From contig JABANP010000216.1 of assembly GCA_013115135.1 (NCBI GenBank), forward strand, positions 18,517 to 82,516: 64,000 nt of DNA, in the 5' to 3' direction. Origin of the DNA: Perkinsus olseni. Lineage: Eukaryota; Perkinsozoa; Perkinsida; Perkinsidae. The position numbers were made by a program, and so were the translations under genes. Below are positions 35,054 to 46,527 of this stretch, piece after piece (the stretch's first letter is position 1; each line of letters starts with the position of its first letter). The notes beneath the pieces were generated by a model, which had not been told where the DNA came from, did not search any database, and was given only the letters and a program-made list of their open reading frames with translations.

Positions 35054-38000
35054 ATGTCCTCCTCCGTCGTTCGAGGCCACCACCCGACTTTTGAGCTCAT
35101 CTTCTTCCAGTTGGAAGCGCCTCACACAGCAGGTCTCCTCGAGAGGCATGTGGAGGTTGCTAAGTACATCGCTTCGAGGTGGGTTGCGTCACGCTGCTGG
35201 CCTTGAGTAATTTCGTGGCGCGCGGTCATTTCAGTCGAAGTGAAGGATGGCGCTATTCGGAGCTGTCCGATTTGACCGAACTTTTGAAGAGGTTGGTTAA
35301 GTTATTTGACGACCGACGAGAAGTCGAAATTCTCAACGCAATTCGGCAAGTGAGTGCCAAGAAAATGTCGCGCGCCACGAAATTGTGGCCCTCTCTTCCA
35401 GCTTCTCGCAAACTGCTGCCGTCCGTTCATTTCTGAGAAAGCCTCGGATGTTATGGTATATGGAAGGGAGCTGCCAAGGCTTGTCGAAGTTGTCGGAACT
35501 TGCGTGCTGCCCACTGCCAGTGCTGCTGGGGAAGTGAGCGAGGGATCGTTCGAGCCCTTTCATACGAGTAGCTCTTGCTTCTCCGTTGTTGGTCATCGTC
35601 AACGCAGGGCGAGAAGGAGTGTAAAGTTTTTCTACCTATCCTGCTAGGCTTACTCTCTGGAGAGGAATCAGCTTGCACGCATGCACAAGACGATTGGCAC
35701 AACAATTTGGCGAGAGCATTCTGGCGACTCGGTTGCTTCTTCGTTGTTGCTCATAGTCAACGCAAGGCGAGAAGGAGTGTAAAGTCTTTTACCTGGATCT
35801 ATTCGCGGGCAGAAGTATCAGCTATGCACGCATGCACAACGCGATCGGCGCATAACAATAGCCGAGCATGGTGAGCGGACGAGAAATTATTCACCAAGAG
35901 AAAACTGTGATTTTCCGAGATTTGAGATTTGAAACTCGTCGGGTCTTTCCACTGAGGGTCGTTGGTGATTGGCCTTATTCGTGTATTCGATACGCGGCAT
36001 GAAGCATCTTCTTTCATGAAGTTAAATTCGGCTGAGTTCCTCCACAGTTCTCCCTGTGTATTTTACATAACTAATTCCTCAATTATCAGGACACCCCCGA
36101 GGTGGCTGAGGGCAAGAAGAACCTTCGCTCAGTTATTGCAGAATTTATGGCCGCTTTGGCAAAGTAAGATTCCACCTCCACCACGGCTTCCGTCACGCGC
36201 CACGAAATTAGCGTGCCCTTCGCGGCGGGTTTCAGGACGGGTCAATCAGAAGTTGCGGAAAGGGAGGTATCGCAAGAAGCCGCTCGAAGCGTCCTCGCCG
36301 CGACTGGGACAGCAAATCTCAGAGTTATTTTCGAGGCGCGTGACACTCTCGATCAGCTCGTGGAAGAATTCAGAAGGGAGACTGACCCGTCTGTGGTGAG
36401 CAGCTGTGTTGATGCTCTTCACTTTCTGACACCCCTAGCTGTTTTTAGGCGGTGAAGATGCTCCTCATGTTCCGCGACTTAGCTGTTTTTCGTCCGCTTT
36501 GTGAGAGACTCGTCAATCTTGGTTTGCCTATCCTCGTGGTTCGTCTCCTCAGAGTTAACCTGCATAAGACGGGCGAGGTGAGACACGCGTGTAGAATTTT
36601 TTCCGAATTTTCCGGCTGTTGCAGGTTGAGTGAGGAATTTTCAGAAAAAATTCTGAAATTTTTGATCCAGAAATCTGGCGAAGCGTGACGGAGACAACGG
36701 CCTCTTCTGTCACCATTAGCCCCGGTGATGAGTTAGGGCGGAGCACCATCTTAGCATTCTCTTCAAAACACCCTCCTCCTCAATATGTTTTATCATCACA
36801 GAAATAACAGCTTCTCTGGCCTCATCGTCTCCTGCACAACTCGTCGTTTTCCTTCGTTCGCTGGACTTCAGGGAGCCTTCGGACCATCGATAATTTTTCT
36901 ATCCGCTGCCCGCTGCTGCTGTTGGCTAGTTTCCCCTTCCCAGGTGGTCCTGGTTGCGACGGAGCTTCTTGGTACTTTCATGGAGCTGGATGCTGTTAAT
37001 GCGTCGGTTGCCTGTGGGAGTGCGGATTTCTTTTGAAGTGGGTTGCCACAGGTCTGCCTGGGAGACAGCGTATCTTAGGTCGTCTCTGACATTCTCAATG
37101 AGCTCGTATCCTTGTCTGCGGTGAAATATAAGATATGCCGAAACGACCTGGCGGCCATCGTGATGCTCATTATTGGAAATGGGGTAAGCTCAGTCGGAGT
37201 CGGCATGATAAGCTTCTTGTTATGCGGATGTGGCAGCGGGTGTCGCGACGAGTCCCCTTTCCTCTTGTCGCTTCATGATTGGTAATCACTAGCACGGAGT
37301 TTCCGGTCATTCTTCCACTCGCCTTCTGACAGACTGGCACGTTATTCTCGGCGTCGTAGGCCTCATAAATCTACCGAGAAATGGGGGAAATTTGTAAAAA
37401 AATTGCTTTCCTGGCAAGAGCCGACATAATAGGCAAGCAGGAAATGTCTGCCTGACAATCATTTTCGTACAAAAACTACAGATCTCCCTTTTTACAAATT
37501 TCAATCCGCCAGTTTGCGGTTCTATGAAGATCTTCAGAGTGCGAAGATTCATCAGCAGCTCGCCTCGTCGGGCCTGCTGTCGCTGCTACTATTCTGGACC
37601 AAGGTTGTGGAGAGCCCCGCGGATTACAACCGAGTGAGGGAGTTGACGCAACAGCGAGTCCGCCATCTCAAGCCGCTCACGAATCCACAGGTCAGTCATG
37701 GCACAGCATGAGAATTTCGTGGCGCGGTGACGGTGATTTCGGACCAGCCCTCGCTGCTGTTTTTTCAGACGATATTTGACATCAGCTCCTTGCGAGCAGG
37801 CAGGATGGGTTCTGCCGAGGACGTTCAATTTCGAATAATTTCGTGGCGCGCGACAGCTTTGGCTGCTAGCAGTGATGAGCAGTGTGCTAAGGAAGCTGAA
37901 AATTTTGGTGAGTAAAATTCCGAAATTTTCCGGATCGGAATTCTGACTAAGAACGTGTGAAGAACGGTGAAATACGAGGAAGCTGCGGAGGCACGTAGCC

Positions 38001-39541
38001 TTTCGTTAAAGTATTGGTCGTCGAAATCTTTCCGAAAGTCGAAGACGATTCGGGAATGGATTTTTTACTGCTGAAAGGTAGCACGCGGAAAATGAGAATC
38101 AGTAATTGCTAATGAAAGAGCACCAATAAATCTTCTATCCTTCATTCTTATTTTGTGTCATTAATAAAGATTTTATAATTTTTTTGGCGTGATTTTCGCT
38201 AATTTATCCGGTTGATTTCCGAAAATTTCGGAAAATTTCTGCTGAGTATTCGTTTTTTGCTCTTTTAGCACTGACTCTGTGCACTACTGCCAGGTTTCAT
38301 CAGAACACTGCTGGCAACCTTAGAAGGTGGTGACGTATCTGGAGGTTCAACCGAGTACGCGGCAAAGCTCGAAGATGCGGCCTTGTCGGCACTCTCTCGT
38401 CTACTGGAGGGAGATGTGGGGCTGAGGAAAGCCTTTGCGGATGTAAGCGAAGCGAGAAAGATTTTCCATTAGGAAACTGTAAGGGTTGGCAAGATTGCAA
38501 GATTTAGTCTCAGGCGAGTGGTGTTAGCGTGCTTCTACGTTACGTACAAGGATTGGCTTCTGAATTACGTTCTGGAGGGATCTGTGGGGACATGATCAGC
38601 TATCGTAAAAAGTCAGATCTTTTGAGGAAGTCCCTGAGTGCGCTGATGATTGGTAAGATGGTTTGGCGGTGAGAGAAAGTCTTAGGACGATTATTGAAAA
38701 AAATTAATTGTCGATTGCGGACGATTTATGCGGAATTTATCACTCAAACGATTATTTGCTATCGTTAGATTATTATATGCTTTGAGGACGGTTCTTTTGA
38801 GAAGTTCCCATGATACTTGGCGGGACAAGCGTTTCCGAATCGGCGGTAGCGGAGGGGCAGTATCGATTTTGATAGTCTGGCAGCGGCCGTTTTAGACGGA
38901 ATTTCTCACCCAAACGATTATTGGTGCTTCAGTGGTTGGTAAGACTAGGTCCCAGTGCGTGGCTCCGAGGATCTTGTTCAATGGACCGAGGAAAAAATTT
39001 TATGTTTTTTTTCCCTTGTTTTTCCTGTAGTTAGCGTGATCCTGTATTTTTCGCAGGGCTCGAGTTCGTGGGAATAGACGGGAAGCAAGAGGCCGCTGCA
39101 GAGGCAGTACCACTCCTTTGCGGAATCGTCGCAGCTGATGGCGACTTCGAGAAACGCTCAGGTGAGAATTGTCATTATTATTGTGCTTTATATTGTCATG
39201 AAGGACATTTCGCACGCCCTCGTGATCGATTTGCCCCACTGCTGTTAGTATAGTAGCACTTGGTTCACTAATTTATTCGTAATATCATCATTTATAAAAT
39301 TTTCAACGTGGTATTAAATTTGTTATTTCACTGCGCTTGAAGTAATCTCGCGCGCCCTGGTAGGTTCTGACTGCTCTTAGTATAGTAGTACGTAGATGAG
39401 TCGTGTCCATCTTCAGACGCTTTGCCGCCGATGGTCAACCCGCCGCCGCAGCCTTCGTCCGTAGAGGATCTTCCGACCATCAACAGTCCGCCTGTGATCA
39501 GCCTTGCTGATGATGACATGAACAGAGGGGTTATACCGCAG
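35054..39541 (+). CDS. Large helical-repeat (ARM/HEAT-like) protein, at least 14 exons
   Basis: Exons: 35054-35178, 35235-35349, 35402-35533, 36090-36163, 36236-36395, 36449-36577, 36944 to about 36996, 37079-37183, 37538-37690, 37769-37907, 38294-38442, 38514-38652, 39057-39161, 39417-39541. Phases agree except around the seventh exon, where the donor is uncertain. The product (over 560 aa) is a chain of amphipathic helices, such as LTELLKRLVKLFDDRREVEI, LVVRLLRVNLHKTGE, LLSLLLFWTKVVESP and LEDAALSALSRLLEGDVG, ending in a proline-rich acidic tail (PPMVNPPPQPSS). This is typical of armadillo or HEAT scaffolds, but I do not recognise a specific family. Four introns carry one 18-bp motif, and the third intron contains two broken copies of the EF-hand gene's last exon. 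The true start may be further upstream, and an exon beyond 39541 is expected. Confidence 0.65.
35575..35860 (+). pseudogene. Two broken copies of the EF-hand gene's last exon
   Basis: 35575-35700 and 35735-35860 each match the end of the last intron and the last exon of the EF-hand gene (2430-2551): CTTC(T/C)(T/C)CGTTG, a TCAACGCA-GCGAGAAGGAGT block, then TATCAGC(T)ATGCACGCATGCACAA-like and CGATCGGCGCATAA words. Frames are broken. They sit in tandem inside the intron between exons 35533 and 36090 of the helical-repeat gene, 33 kb from the source. Confidence 0.7.
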
Positions 39542-39755
39542 GTAAGCGGGGAGGGGGCGGAGGGAAATAGCACTCCTGCATGGCGGCTGATCAGTTAGTT
39601 GATGAGTCGCTGAGGGGTATACTGGAGTTGTGCCCGTGTAGTTGTGCTAGTCGCGTTTTTCTAACGCAATAACGCGCAGTACGCGTTTTGGCGTTGAACG
39701 CGCGTTACAGTGCGCAGTGGTGTCACTACACATCTCATCCGGTGACCCTTGAGTG

Positions 39756-40758
39756 ATGGTAGGGCCCTTAAAGACCCCCTCTGTCTGGCCGTGCAGAAAT
39801 GCCCTTCTTCAAGGCCGGGCTTGGTTGGCAGAGTTGTGGGGACTCTTGCCTGTGGCCTTTCCAGATCAAGGCCACGCCCTCTCCTCGATGTGGTGTCGAA
39901 GGGGTCTACTAGGTGTGGGAGCCGTGCGTTTCATTGTTCCCGTGTGGAAGTTTGTTGTCTGTGCTATGTTTCATCAAGACATCGTCGACAAGATATTCGA
40001 GGCAATGGTCACTGGTGATGGAAGCTCTCAGACAGTCCGTGGCCGGGCTCAGTCTTCTGGTGGTCTTGAAGATCGATGAGGAGTTTTGGGCCGCTAAGGC
40101 TACCGCCATCCTCGGCAGTGTCGAGGATGAAGCCGCTGTTCGCCAGTTCCTGGTTGCCAGTGCTGTGGCTGTGGCCGACGAACTGGACCGATACATTGCG
40201 TCGGCCGCTGCGAAAGCCTGGAAGTCGACTGCGAAGCAGCGAATCGTCGACTTTTAGGACTTGCTTGAGAAGCTGACGGCCGAGTTGCGCTGTAGTTTAC
40301 CGGCCAGTCTCATCCCACCGATCAAGGTGCTGTCGAAATTGAAGAATGGGGAGTTCGTTGAGCTGCAAGAGTTCAAATTCTCCGACGGCCAGTCGTGGGC
40401 GGCTACTCGTACCACCACCGTCTCGGGTGACACGGTCGAGATCCTAGTTGATGCATTTTCAGCGCCCAAACAGAAGTCGAAATACGGTATACCGTTCGTT
40501 CCGGCGGGTGAGGGTGTTGTGCCTGTTGTGGTGGATGGTCGGCTGTGTGACTGCGATGGGAAGTTCCTGCGTCTTGCTCGTTATCTGGCAGAGGTCGTCG
40601 CCATGGCGGCTACGGCGAATTGGAGTGCTGCTCTCCGTGCGGACGCGGCCCATCGCCGGTCTGTTCCGGCGAGAATTATGGCTGATGAAGGTGCTTGCTA
40701 CGACTTCTTAATAACAGAGGACTACGTTAATCGTATTTTCAGACTGAAACTAGTTTAG
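39756..40758 (+). pseudogene. Unknown gene with a frame shift and an in-frame TAG
   Basis: From ATG 39756 a frame runs to 40079 (contains FHQDIVDKIFEAMVTGDG). Around 40030-40060 coding character passes to another frame (LLVVLKIDEEFWAAKATAIL, then DEAAVRQFLVASAVAVADEL), which meets TAG at 40255-40257. The same frame continues at once (LLEKLTAELRCSLPASLIPP, then VLSKLKNGEFVELQEFKFSD) to a normal stop at 40758. The sequence each side of the TAG reads as one protein of about 330 aa, alanine-rich and helical then beta-rich. No family is recognised. It may be the 3' part of the helical-repeat gene or a separate dying gene. Confidence 0.5.
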
Positions 40759-43149
40759 AAGTTAAATCAACTTCAAGTTTAACTTTCAGTCAGTTTCGGT
40801 GTTAGTGGCGTACTATCTACCTGGGCTCGTTTCGGCTGCCTTCTGCGGGTATGGGAACTGAGCGAACCCGGCCCGTCTCGTGAAGCCCGTCGGAGGTTTA
40901 CGAGGCAGTCTGAGTTTATGTCTCCGCCCCGGAGCTTAGGCTTCAGGCTGGAAACTTTTGCCAGTCCCAGCGACTATGGAATTTCATTTTCTGAGAAGCA
41001 GGTTCGAACTCATAATTTTTGCGGAGGTACCGCATTTTTAGAGCATTTTGGACTGAACTAATCTATATGAATTATATTAGTGTATTCTTACTTTAATATC
41101 ATAATAAATTTGATATCGATAAAAGTTTCACGATATTCCCAGCAGCGCTAGCAGAAATCGAGAAATCGAAAAATTATTTTTTATGCTACATTTACACTAT
41201 CAACCGATCGCTGTCGCCTCAGGAGTGTCGAGGCCTGGCAATGCAATGTTTGAGTATTTTGTGCAAGGGGGACCAGAGGCGGATGAAGCAACTGAGGAAG
41301 TGTGATGGTGTGAAAATAATAGTGAGACAACTCCGAAGGTGACCTGCTGGTTTTGCGCTAGCGCTCGCCCGATTGATCGATTTTGGTGGCAGATATTCAT
41401 CTGGACGAGACCCTGTTCCGCTGCCATCGACATCCTGGAGAGTAGGTGGTGATTCTGATGACGATGGCGATGTCGATGGCATGTAAGAGGGTCGCTTGAC
41501 TGAACTGTTCATTCTCACTACCGATGAACCCACTGTGTTATGAGCTCCTCCGGAGAATTGTATCGGGAATTTTGGTATCAATTCTCGGTAACTGCAATTG
41601 AGGTGAGAATTGGTATGTTGCTGATGCCACTTGCATGAACGGCGTCCATGGATTTTGTTGGAAGTACGGTTTCTACTTTCTTGCTGAAATCTTCATGGTC
41701 TTCTTGTGAAAAATAGACAGGCAGTTGACCTTGGATTTGGCTAAGCTACAGAGACAAGGTGAATTGCAAAATTCTATTGTGTCCAACTTTGGGCGTTGGT
41801 TATCGGTAACTGTGAATTATCGTGTATTGTTATTTTAAGCTGGTGAATGCGCCCAAAAAAATAGTATTTTTATTCACATTTTTGCAGGTTTATTATTTTT
41901 CCTAAATTTATTCATAGCATTTAACAATTAGATATGCGAAATTTTATTCCTGCAAAATTGAATTTATGATTCAACTGTCACTTAACTGTGCGTGATATGA
42001 ACCTGAAATTGCGTCCAACTCTGTTGGTTGGTTCCTGGGAACTGTTAATTATCATGTATTCTTCTTTTAGGGGATATTGTTTTTAGGCTGGTAAATGCAC
42101 CAAAAATATTATTTCTATATACATTTTTACCCGTTTATTATTTTTCCCCTAATTTAGTCATAGCATCATCTTTGAGTGTCCATTTTATTCGTGTAGAATT
42201 AATTTGATGATTCACTTGTGCGTGATATGAGTCTGAGATTGCCGTGTTCCTAACTACACACTTAGAAACACGTACGAGGGAGTTGATAAAAAATATTGTG
42301 CGCCCTGATGGAATCCAACGTACGGGCTTATGTGGCCCGTCAGTTCATGCCGCCAAGCCGATGCGCGCGGGAACTATGTAAATTGGATCTCTCTGCAGGC
42401 TATCATTGGGGGTATGCGCGGTTGATTGCGTGTGGAGCTGCATCTTGGGCTGCAAGAAATCGGAGGAGGGATTTATCATAAATTTTAATGGTGTTGGGCA
42501 TCTGTTGGAGTGCCTGGAGGTCGGACCGAGCGTGTTGAAAAGACAGGTGAGGAGGACACAATCACATGTCTCTACAGTTTCGAGGGTGAATACGATTGAC
42601 CGGTTTGGGAGTATTATTGATGACTCGGTGAATGGCGACGATTAGTTGCTTCACGTTACCACTCCGACACCAGCAGTGGGAGGAAATTTCCTAAGTTCCT
42701 AGTCTATTGGTGGATTTGGCTCGCTTATCTCGAGCGGGGACGACACGAGTGGTCATTTTTGTGAGACAGTTCTGAGTCGAGAGCACAAAACTTCTCGTCT
42801 GCACCATCCTTTAGAGGCTATCGACCCTCAGTTTGCCAGGGTGACCCGTGCAGCAGTTGCTCATGTTCAGATTGTGGGCTGCCTTAGTGACCTGCTCGAG
42901 ACCTCTGCCCTCGCTCGTCTACAGTTCCTCCAGTGGAACTCACCAGTAGGCTTCTTCGGAAAGGCCTGAATCATTATTGATCGTAGATAACTCTGAGAAG
43001 CGGCGTGAAGCTCCTGCTGGGTCTCCTTGTTCGGGAACAGCGGAGTACGGGAGCTGTAGGCGAGGATGGAACGATGACGGATGTGTAAGTTGCTGCGCGA
43101 TCGATCGGCGATCCTGAAGAGGGCCTTCTGCAATCGCTCTGTCGTCTGC
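40759..43149. other. Noncoding stretch with one tandem duplication
   Basis: No gene is supported; ORFs at 41200-41581 (minus) and 42296-42645 (plus) have no motif. The main structure is the 231-bp tandem pair described separately. Confidence 0.4.
41780..42243. repeat. Diverged tandem duplication, unit about 231 bp
   Basis: Both units run through GTCCAACT, GTTGGTT, GGAACTG/GTAACTG, AATTATC(G/A)TGTATT, GCTGGT(G/A)AATGC(G/A)CC, TTTATTATTTTTCC, TCATAGCAT and CACTTGTGCGTGATATGA-like words in order. AT-rich and noncoding. Confidence 0.75.
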
Positions 43150-43506
43150 GTGAGTTTACAGTCCAACGTCGACAGTACGGCTTAGGTGTACCTTCCTGAG
43201 GGGGATTAGTTCAGCCTGTTAAATAGGTTTTATTAATCCCTAAGTGATTGCTTGATTATGAATTCCCAAGTCTGTGTGTGAGTTGTAAAGTCCAACGTGG
43301 ACAGTACGGCTCAGTTAGACCAGCACCACCGAAGTACCTTTCTTGTGAGGGTTTCAGTTCTGCAACTATTGCCTCGGCAACATCAACGATCTAGTGTAGC
43401 TTTAGCGCAGCTCCTTTCCGGTGCGAGAGAAGCGTGAGTTCAAAGTCCAACGCCTAAGACAGTACAGCTTGCCAACGAGGTACCTTTCTGAGAGGGTCGA
43501 GTTCAG
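43150..43506 (+). repeat. Three tandem repeats with intron-like ends
   Basis: Units 43150-43214, 43278-43357 and 43434-43506 each start GTGAGTT, contain AGTCCAACG, GACAGTAC(G/A)GCT and GTACCTT(T/C)CT-(GA)GAGG(G), and end TTCAG. A partial fourth copy starts at 46270 (GTGAGTTTTAGTCCAACGCC). Each unit looks like an intron, yet the sequences between them have stops in all frames. They could be introner-like elements in a noncoding transcript, or a small repeated RNA. I cannot tell which. Confidence 0.6.
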
Positions 43507-44542
43507 CTGCTTGCATTGGCCCTGTTTATCTCCGTTGTGTGTTACTTAATCTCATTGATGTCCAGGGTCGTCCCTTGGATTCCTCGGGTAGTTCCCTTGC
43601 TCGGTCTCACAGTGTCCTATTATCATTTTTCTATTTGCTCCCTGACCGGGGTCCGCCTTGCCTGGGTTCTTTCCCGACATATTTTGTATCTTACAGGCAT
43701 CGACCTTGGAATCCTACGGCTCATTCCGCCTCTACACAAAGCCAACAGAAGGAGTATCAAGCCTCCAGCGGATCGTCCGAGAACTGCCCTGATACCAACT
43801 CCGGTGAGCCTTCGTTGCTGTGCGCGATCGGGTGCCCTTCTGGTTGACGTGTTTGCTTCTGTTTCTCTCCGATTCAAATTTTGCCAGCGTGGAGAGGGTT
43901 ACAAGCTCGCGATGTATTCGGTTATGCACGACTGAGGCGGATGCAGGCCGTTTTTGAGACTTTCATGCGTCAACCTAAGATACCTCTCTAGCTCTGGCTG
44001 AGAATAAACGATGTCCAACTTTTTGGCAAATCTGCGAATTACGAACGAGTAGGGGGTTTTAGCGATGTGGGCGAAATGTGGTATGAGGGATCATCATACC
44101 ACACCTCTTTCACATCGTAATCTTCTGACTGTATTAAAATCATAATTACTAGTGAAAAGATCCCCCGTTTCTATAAACTCGTGTATAATATAGATTCGGT
44201 TTCGGAGAGGTTTTCTGAATAAGATGTTCTATTCATTTTCGTACCTGTTCTGGTATCGACAAACTTATCTTCAAGAGAAGGAAAGCGTTCCTCCGCTCCT
44301 TCCACAAGCTAACGATGCGAGAATTTCTTCGCTCGTTTCCACTGGATAGCAACAGAGTTCAAAACACGAGTTAGCGAGGGTGAATTGGGAGTCTTTGTAG
44401 CACAAGATTCAGTAGCCTTCGTCGACCACGATTGAGCCACTGGCTTCGGATAGGAATCTAGAACTTTTTTTAGTGAACTCGGAAGATGCTCTCACGTAAG
44501 GCGTTTTTACTTTAGGAAACTTTTCGACGTCACCGTACGGCG
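43507..44542. other. No supported gene
   Basis: The ORFs 43516-43935 and 43539-43847 overlap in different frames and neither shows motifs. GCGTCAACCTAAGATACC at 43967 is a copy of the dispersed motif. GTGTGG(T)ATGA-type inverted words lie at 44068-44105. Confidence 0.4.
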
Positions 44543-46130
44543 ATGCTCAGTCCGCGAGGTGTCTCTTTTCCGTTTTTCACGTCCTCTGCTGCAATCAGGT
44601 CGAGTGAAGTGGGCCTCGCCTGCCGCGGTCTTTCGCATTGACGACCTGTATGACATGAGAATGAGAATCTATTGCTTGCTATCGATAGTGGTGAGGCCAA
44701 CTATCCAAGTTGGGAATTCATGCGTATTAGTTTTTCTCGATAAACGTGGAGGCGACAAAGTCAAATACTGGAATTTGTTGAAAGATTTTTTTGTGGATTT
44801 TTTAAAATTTGATACGACTTTAAAAATGAAATAAAACGACATTAAACGTAAAATTCCAATTACGAAAATGATGATGCGAATAACGTCGAGAATTGTGGAT
44901 GTGGTAGAGGAAACAGGAGTTGCCTGAACAGGATGCTTCGGTTCTCGTCAAGAATCTGGGAAGCCCGACCATAGCGGAGAAATACACAAAAAATAGCGCT
45001 TTTTGGGGGCCCTAAATTTCCGTCAGGAATCAGCGCTATACATGTAGCTTGGTCGATGCATAATAATATATTGTATTGGAGAGGTTGATCCGTGCAAATG
45101 ACGGAAGAAAAGATTCTCGACCTTTTCAGGTTGGGTTCGACCCCCCTGCAGATATCGGAGAGCGGTTGGTGCTGTCGAGCACGGAGAGCCTTCAGTCGAG
45201 TACCGGCATGAGAGACGACGTGTTGAGAAGGGAGACGTTGACGAGGGAGGAGAGGCAGCAGTTGGAGGCTATCAGGCTGTATCCTGAGCTCAGGGAGCTT
45301 GAACTCTGGCAGGTGACGGGTGGAAAGATACTCTCTAGTGTTGTCCCTTTCGTATCGCCCATGGTGGGTATACTGCACAAGAGGACCGACGGGAAGATCT
45401 TATCGGGCTGTGATGCTGTCAACGTTCGGGATACCCCGGCTTCAGTTTGCGTTCTCTTACCCGTGGTGCAAACTGAGGTCTGTCCGATCCGTTGATGTTC
45501 TGGTATGAATACAGTCAATAGTAAACTCCCCTGACGCTAGGCTAAGATGGCCGGGGACAGCTCACACATACAGTACTTCAACTCTGCCATCATCTTTCTT
45601 TATTTTGCTGGGGGGAAAGTATCCGTAAAAATAATCAATAGTGAGCTCGCCTGATGCTAGGCTTAAATATACACTGCGCGAGAGGACAACTTACGCGCAG
45701 AAACGACGCAATAGTTCAACCATGGTTAAGGCTGGCCTTTTAATGAGAGAATACTGATGGTACTCAGAGATGAGGAAACCTTGGTCGACCGTTCACGAAA
45801 GCGAAACTCGCTTGTCAACTTCGTCGAATTCCCAGTCTGGTGGTTCGAGACTAGCGGGAGTTGGTCTTGGAGCACTATCTCGATGCTGATTGATGAGCGC
45901 TCTCCCGTGGTTGTTGGTGGACTTGCTTGGGAGTCGTTCGTCATTTCCCATAGGAGACACACGCGACCTTGGCCGCTGTTTCGTAGGATCTTCTGGAGGG
46001 AACCTCGAGTGGCGTAGAGCCCCTCACGGTGGGCGATAGGAAGTGGATAGAGGACAGGATAGCGGAGCATCTTACGAGGAGCTGCTGGGTTAAGAGTTTA
46101 CAGAAGCAGATGGTGCTAGCGGAAGAGAAG
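44543..46130 (+). CDS. Unknown multi-exon protein
   Basis: Exons 44543-44558, 44599-44690, 45130-45312 and 45987-46130 agree in phase; the first intron is 40 nt (GTGTCT...ATCAG). The product begins MLSPRGRVKWASPAAVF and includes a charged helical exon (TLTREERQQLEAIRLYPELR) and an exon with DRKWIEDRIAEHLTRSCWVK ending EEK at a GTAGGT donor. The large second and third introns are unusual beside the other tiny ones, so an exon may be missing (45757-46017 has an ORF that did not fit). No domain is recognised. Downstream exons may continue past 46130. Confidence 0.4.
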
Positions 46131-46498
46131 GTAGGTCCCGGGTTCGATCCCCGCGTGGTGCATTATAAACCCGCGGGCGTGAAGTTTATTACGGTGTTCA
46201 ATGAACCGATTCTGGAACGTAATAAAATCAATCCTTAGTTTCAGAATCAGCTTATCGAGCGAGGTTTGTGTGAGTTTTAGTCCAACGCCGAAAACCGGCT
46301 AAGTCAGACTACAGTTGTACGTATAAATTTGGAATATCGTGTTTTTCTCGCCGCTAGCTCTAGTCTGACATGGTGTAGATGTAGTATCGACATCTCGTTC
46401 GGAGAGGAAGTAGTTTAAGCAAGTTTATCGAGCACAGAAAGTAATGCTTTCTGTGATACTAATACTTTCTAATATAGTAATAGTCTGAGTGATACTTT

Positions 46499-46527
46499 CT
46501 CAGACATACTTTCAAAGTATGTCTGAG
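46499..46527. repeat. Perfect palindrome, 14-bp arms
   Basis: CTCAGACATACTTT and its exact reverse complement AAAGTATGTCTGAG are separated by one C. It lies in a run of related AGAAAGTA/TACTTTCT words (46433-46530). Confidence 0.9.

Larger units (their letters stand above)
32889..37854. repeat. 18-bp motif GTCGCGCGCCACGAAATT, seven copies
   Basis: Copies, allowing one or two changes: 32889-32906, 35367-35384 and 36192-36209 as written; 33025-33042, 35209-35225, 37713-37731 and 37837-37854 as the reverse complement AATTTCGTGGCGCGCGAC. Four lie within short introns of the helical-repeat gene (35179-35234, 35350-35401, 36164-36235, 37691-37768). The copy at 37837 lies inside an exon and is read through. 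The introns otherwise share little sequence. Confidence 0.8.

Noticed and set aside
43150..43506. C/D-box snoRNA cluster
   Set aside because: A CTGA-like D box is present in two units, but no C box (RTGATGA) was found and the ends look more like splice sites.
43516..43935. 139-codon hydrophobic ORF
   Set aside because: A second frame over the same bases is equally open, and neither shows a membrane-protein family pattern or splice support.
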